Shown here piece after piece: positions 23,144-26,609 of a stretch of DNA of 26,609 nt. The notes below the pieces were generated by a model that was not told where the DNA came from, did no database searches, and worked only from the letters and a program-made list of their open reading frames with translations. Position numbers and translations under genes: made by a program. How positions within the stretch are numbered: position 1 is the stretch's first letter; each line of letters begins with the position of its first letter. Origin of the DNA: JAAYRG01 sp964643255 (GTDB taxonomy: Bacteria; Bacillota; Clostridia; Lachnospirales; Lachnospiraceae); contig CAZXSM010000022.1 in assembly GCA_964643255.1 (NCBI GenBank), forward strand, positions 1-26,609, read 5' to 3'.

Positions 23144-24820
23144 GTGATTATTGGAATTGATATGGGTGGAACTAATATTGATGGAGTAATAATTGAAGAT
23201 GGAAGAATAATTAAATCAATAAAAAGACCCACAGATCGAAGCGATTTATTTGAAACCATTTATTCTACACTTAGAGAATTACTAGTAAACCATGACAAGT
23301 CCAAAATTGAGCGAATTAACTTAAGTACTACAGTATCTACCAATGCTATAGTTGAGGGTAAGACATCACCTGTTGGAATGATTATTCAACCAGGGCCAGG
23401 AATGGCTTATGATCATTTGGCCTGTGGTGAGGAAAACACTTTTATATCAGGATACGTTGACCATAGGGGAAATGTAGTTGACAAGTTAGATAAATCTGAA
23501 ATAAAAGATATAATCAAGAGGTATAAGGAAGCAGGAATCACAACTTGTGGTGTGGTGACCAAGTTTTCTACTAGAAATCCCCAGCATGAAATAGAAATAA
23601 AAGAAATTCTAGGACAAGACTTCAGCCCTGTGACTATGGGACATACAATGTCAGGTAAACTAAACTTTCCACGTAGAGTTTATACTTCATATTTGAATTC
23701 TGCAGTTTATAGTACATTTAATGAATTTGCATGTAATATTAAAAAATCTATAGCAGAAGAAGGAATAGATGCACCTGTCTTTATATTGAAGGCTGATGGG
23801 GGAACTATGACTATTGATAAAGCTAAAGACAATCCAGTAGAGACAAACCTTTCAGGTCCTGCTGCTAGTTTTATGGGAATAAGTGCACTTCTTCCAACAG
23901 AGAAAGATGCAATACTTTTAGACGTAGGCGGTACTACTACAGATATCTTTTTCCTTGCTGATGGAATTCCTTTGTTTGAACCTCAAGGAATAAAAATTGA
24001 AGACTATAAGACTCTTGTTCGATCAATATATAGTGTGTCTATAGGGATAGGTGGCGATTCTAGTATAGAAATAGTAGATAATAATATAAAAATAGGGCCA
24101 GAAAGACAAGGAAAGCCTTATGCCTTTGGAGGGCCAAAGCCAACACCTACAGATGCTATGATTGTAGAGGGACTTATTTCATATGGTGAGGAATACAAGG
24201 ATAAGGCCGAGGAAGCAATGAATGAACTGGCTAAGAAAATTGATTTAACTATTTATGAAACTTCTAAACTAGTCCTAGAAAAAATGGCATATGTAATTAA
24301 AGACAATATTAATAGATTACTAGATGAAATTAATAGTCATCCTGTTTATACAATAAAAGAACTATTACATGGTAAAAAGATTGAACCAGAAGTAATTAAC
24401 ATAATAGGGGGACCAGCAGAGGCTCTAGCACCTATACTTGAGAAAGAAATGAATATACCATGTAGGTATCCAAGTAATTATCTAGTGGCCAATGCTGTAG
24501 GTGCAGCCTTAGCAAGGCCTACAATGGAGATATCAATGCATGTAGATACATCCAAAAAAATACTTTCTGTACCGGAATTAAACATTTATGAAAAAATAAG
24601 TTCTCATTTCAATCTAGAAATGGCCAAACAAAGGGCTATAGATTTAGTAAAAGAAGAGGGCCTATCAATTGGAAGTAAGTCCAATATAGATGCAGAGATA
24701 ACAGAAGAATCTTCATTCAACATGGTAAGGGGTTATCGTACATTAGGTAAGGATATTAGAGTAAAGGCTCAGATAAAACCAGGACTTATTCAAGAACTAG
24801 GAGGCGACTATAATGCTTAA
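23144..24820 (+). CDS. Short hydantoinase/oxoprolinase (HyuA) family ATPase
   Basis: The 558-residue protein has the actin-like ATPase fold of the HyuA/OplA alpha subunits. The phosphate-1 loop is GIDMGGTNIDGVI, followed by LSTTVSTNAIVEGK (Hydant_A_N). The central domain shows ADGGTM, NLSGPAASFMGI and the phosphate-2 loop LLDVGGTTTDIF, then VSIGIGGDSSIEI and NIIGGPAEALAPIL near the C-terminus. Family enzymes use ATP to open lactam or hydantoin rings or to activate ketones. This one is shorter than classic HyuA (around 650-700), lacks the extra C-terminal part, and has no HyuB/OplB partner nearby, so the reaction is unknown. The start is GTG 23144 after AAAGGAGAG; a TTG at 23114 is open but lies inside the CDF gene. 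It overlaps the next gene by eight bases, which indicates a joint function. Confidence 0.88.
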   Translation: MIIGIDMGGTNIDGVIIEDGRIIKSIKRPTDRSDLFETIYSTLRELLVNHDKSKIERINLSTTVSTNAIVEGKTSPVGMIIQPGPGMAYDHLACGEENTFISGYVDHRGNVVDKLDKSEIKDIIKRYKEAGITTCGVVTKFSTRNPQHEIEIKEILGQDFSPVTMGHTMSGKLNFPRRVYTSYLNSAVYSTFNEFACNIKKSIAEEGIDAPVFILKADGGTMTIDKAKDNPVETNLSGPAASFMGISALLPTEKDAILLDVGGTTTDIFFLADGIPLFEPQGIKIEDYKTLVRSIYSVSIGIGGDSSIEIVDNNIKIGPERQGKPYAFGGPKPTPTDAMIVEGLISYGEEYKDKAEEAMNELAKKIDLTIYETSKLVLEKMAYVIKDNINRLLDEINSHPVYTIKELLHGKKIEPEVINIIGGPAEALAPILEKEMNIPCRYPSNYLVANAVGAALARPTMEISMHVDTSKKILSVPELNIYEKISSHFNLEMAKQRAIDLVKEEGLSIGSKSNIDAEITEESSFNMVRGYRTLGKDIRVKAQIKPGLIQELGGDYNA

Positions 24821-26120
24821 GGCTAATAATAAAATAGGACTAGTGTTTTTCCCTGCTTATGACTGGGCAATTAGTCCTACTCATCCAGAGAGGGAAGAAA
24901 GATTACTATATACAGGAGACCAATTATTTGAAGAAGGTATTGAAGATGTTGAGGGAATAGAATTCTACAATCCTCTTGTTGCAGATGAAAAGGATATTAA
25001 AAGAGTACATTTTTGTGTACCAAATGTAAGATCAAGAGTAACAGAATCTCATCTTATATCGGCAGGTGGAGTCATCAAAAGCTTACAGATGGTTATGGAT
25101 AAAGAAGTAGATAAATCCTTTGCACTTACCCGTCCACCAGGTCACCATGCTCACAGGGTTGTTTATGGTGATAGAGGATTTTGTATAATTAACATGGAAG
25201 CAGTAGGTATTGAAAAGATTAGACAGGAGTATGGCAATCTCCGGGTAGCAATCATAGATTCAGATTGTCATCATGGTGACGGAACACAAGATATTTACTG
25301 GAATGATAAAGATACCCTTCTTATATCTTTTCACCAAGACGGAAGGACTCTTTACCCTGGAACAGGAGCTATAGAAGAATTTGGAGGGCCAGGCGGCTAT
25401 GGATATAATATCAACATACCCCTACCGCCAGGTACAAGTGACGAGGGATTCCTCCATGTCCTAGATAATGTAGTTATGCCAATACTTGATGACTATAAGC
25501 CAGACCTAATAATTAATTCAGCAGGCCAAGATAATCATTATTCTGATCCACTTACGAGTATGAACTTCTCAGCACAAGGATATGCAGAACTTAATCATAG
25601 GTTAAATCCAGATGTAGCAGTCCTAGAAGGTGGATATTCTATAGAAGGAGCCTTGCCTTATGTTAACTTAGGTATAATACTAGCAATGGCAGGAATGGAC
25701 TATTCTGGTGTACATGAACCAGACTATAATAGAGATAAACTTAAACAGTCAAAAATCATTACAGAATATATTAAAAGAACAAGTCAGAAGATATATAATT
25801 TATGGGAGAATAAAGAAGACTTATATATTAAAAATATAAAAGGTAAAGACTATATAGAACAAGATAGGCGGATTTATTATGATACCGATGGAATAATGGA
25901 AAAACAATATCAACGTTTTAAAGTATGTAATAAATGTGCAGGTCTAGATACTATCGACTCAAGTAGTGACACAGGATATCATATATTTGCCATAACTATA
26001 CCAAGAGATGGTTGTAGTGCTTGTATAGATGAAGGATATAAGTTATATAAAAATCTTCAGAGTCAATATAAAAATATTTATTTACAAGATAGGGTTAATG
26101 ATGAGTTTTTAGCTAAATAA
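24813..26120 (+). CDS. Histone-deacetylase-fold amidohydrolase with C-terminal four-cysteine domain
   Basis: The 435-residue protein is an arginase/deacetylase-fold zinc enzyme (AcuC, HDAC, acetylpolyamine amidohydrolase). The active site is complete: the His111-His112 dyad in RPPGHHA, zinc ligands Asp151 and His153 in DSDCHHGDGT and Asp245 in YSDPLTS, and Tyr275 in LEGGYS. It should remove an acyl group from an amine; the substrate may be an acetylated polyamine, protein lysine or small molecule. About 100 residues beyond the catalytic domain contain Cys372-x2-Cys375 and Cys401-x2-Cys404, a likely extra zinc or redox site not present in AcuC. AGGAGG lies eight bases before the ATG, inside the HyuA-like gene, with an 8-bp overlap, so translation is coupled. 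Confidence 0.9.
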   Translation: MLKANNKIGLVFFPAYDWAISPTHPEREERLLYTGDQLFEEGIEDVEGIEFYNPLVADEKDIKRVHFCVPNVRSRVTESHLISAGGVIKSLQMVMDKEVDKSFALTRPPGHHAHRVVYGDRGFCIINMEAVGIEKIRQEYGNLRVAIIDSDCHHGDGTQDIYWNDKDTLLISFHQDGRTLYPGTGAIEEFGGPGGYGYNINIPLPPGTSDEGFLHVLDNVVMPILDDYKPDLIINSAGQDNHYSDPLTSMNFSAQGYAELNHRLNPDVAVLEGGYSIEGALPYVNLGIILAMAGMDYSGVHEPDYNRDKLKQSKIITEYIKRTSQKIYNLWENKEDLYIKNIKGKDYIEQDRRIYYDTDGIMEKQYQRFKVCNKCAGLDTIDSSSDTGYHIFAITIPRDGCSACIDEGYKLYKNLQSQYKNIYLQDRVNDEFLAK

Positions 26121-26162
26121 AGCTGTTAAAGGTTTCTAGATTATATATAAAAAATTAAAACT

Positions 26163-26217
26163 AAAGGCTCCTAATATAATGTTGATTAACAAAACAACAT
26201 TGTATTAAGAGCCTTTT
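26163..26217. terminator. Bidirectional terminator after the deacetylase gene
   Basis: AAAGGCTC (26163-26170) pairs with GAGCCTTT (26209-26216). The pairing continues inward as TAATATAATGTTG with CAACATTGTATTA, giving a stem of about 21 pairs with one mismatch and one wobble. T on the plus strand and A on the 5' side allow use from both convergent genes. Confidence 0.85.
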
Positions 26218-26239
26218 ATTAATCAAATAAATAAAGCAC

Positions 26240-26609
26240 CTATTTTATATTGTTTTGGTTATTGCTATCTAATAAATCCACTATTATATAATAGAACTGC
26301 TTTATATCAGATATTGTATTGTCAAAAACTCCTGATTTTACAACACTTATTACTGTTAACAATAATATAGGGGTAAGTATAGCTCCCCAGACCCCTGAAA
26401 ATTGAAGTCCAACATAGATACTCATTAGACTTAATAATGGGTGTAATCCTGTTTGGCTTCCCATTACTTTAGGCTCAACTATTCTTCTAAATAGAAAGAA
26501 TGCAATACCCAGAAGTATTAAGAATATTCCTTTATTCATATTAGATAATAGAAGCTCAATGATTCCCCATGGTAAAAGTATTGCTATTGTCCCTAGTAAT
26601 GGCAAAAAA
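26240..26609 (-). CDS. AI-2E/PerM (YtvI-type) permease, C-terminal part
   Basis: Only the last 123 codons are in the window; the frame runs off the right edge, so the true start lies outside and the in-frame TTG at 26605 is not a start. The sequence LPLLGTIAILLPWGIIELL, then IVEPKVMGSQTGLHPLLSL and SIYVGLQFSGVWGAILTPI, is the conserved C-terminal region of the AI-2 exporter family. Three hydrophobic helices are visible. In endospore formers this family includes YtvI, an integral membrane protein made in sporulation; other members export small molecules or ions. The fragment cannot decide between them. It is convergent with the deacetylase gene across a shared terminator. Confidence 0.9.
   Translation of the reverse strand, partial: FLPLLGTIAILLPWGIIELLLSNMNKGIFLILLGIAFFLFRRIVEPKVMGSQTGLHPLLSLMSIYVGLQFSGVWGAILTPILLLTVISVVKSGVFDNTISDIKQFYYIIVDLLDSNNQNNIK

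Overview
The window is AT-rich chromosomal DNA from a Gram-positive, endospore-forming anaerobe of the Clostridia/Tissierellia type. The evidence is the base composition, strong AGGAGG ribosome-binding sites with some GTG starts, AddA/AddB in place of RecBCD, an alpha/beta-type small acid-soluble spore protein, a Firmicute-type 6S RNA and a ZTP riboswitch. The species cannot be named from sequence alone. Most genes are ordinary housekeeping; two small gene groups on the right are less familiar.

Left part (1-4930): an incomplete minus-strand membrane protein of the DUF1461/TIGR01906 type is divergent from purH. A ZTP (pfl) riboswitch with a built-in terminator precedes purH, the enzyme that consumes ZMP (AICAR). 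Between purH and nadE lies 6S RNA with its own strong promoter, followed by two terminator-like hairpins in front of nadE. A perfect hairpin closes nadE.

Middle part (4946-18945): a small membrane-anchored protein of unknown role on the minus strand is divergent from a long plus-strand run: addB-addA (1-bp overlap), a spore SASP gene, a YegS/BmrU-type lipid kinase, an orphan HisA of the eukaryotic type, a SAM methyltransferase, hslO (Hsp33) and a purF with substitutions in conserved glutaminase motifs. A small GNAT gene, a terminator and a dUTPase follow. purH and purF are both present but are separate from each other and from the rest of the purine pathway.

Right part (18946-26609): a 100-base run of N (assembly gap) is flanked by a short inverted repeat. 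It is followed by a small two-helix membrane protein and an MFS drug-type exporter. A convergent Crp/Fnr regulator is divergent from an SmtB/CzrA-type ArsR repressor that has a recognisable 12-2-12 operator. The repressor gene precedes a cation diffusion facilitator whose metal-site residues look Mn-type. Directly downstream is a tightly coupled pair, a short HyuA-like ATPase and a histone-deacetylase-fold amidohydrolase carrying a C-terminal four-cysteine domain. This pair is the best candidate here for an undescribed pathway. The window ends in an incomplete AI-2E/YtvI-type permease.

No tRNA or rRNA genes, CRISPR arrays, complete insertion sequences or phage genes were seen.
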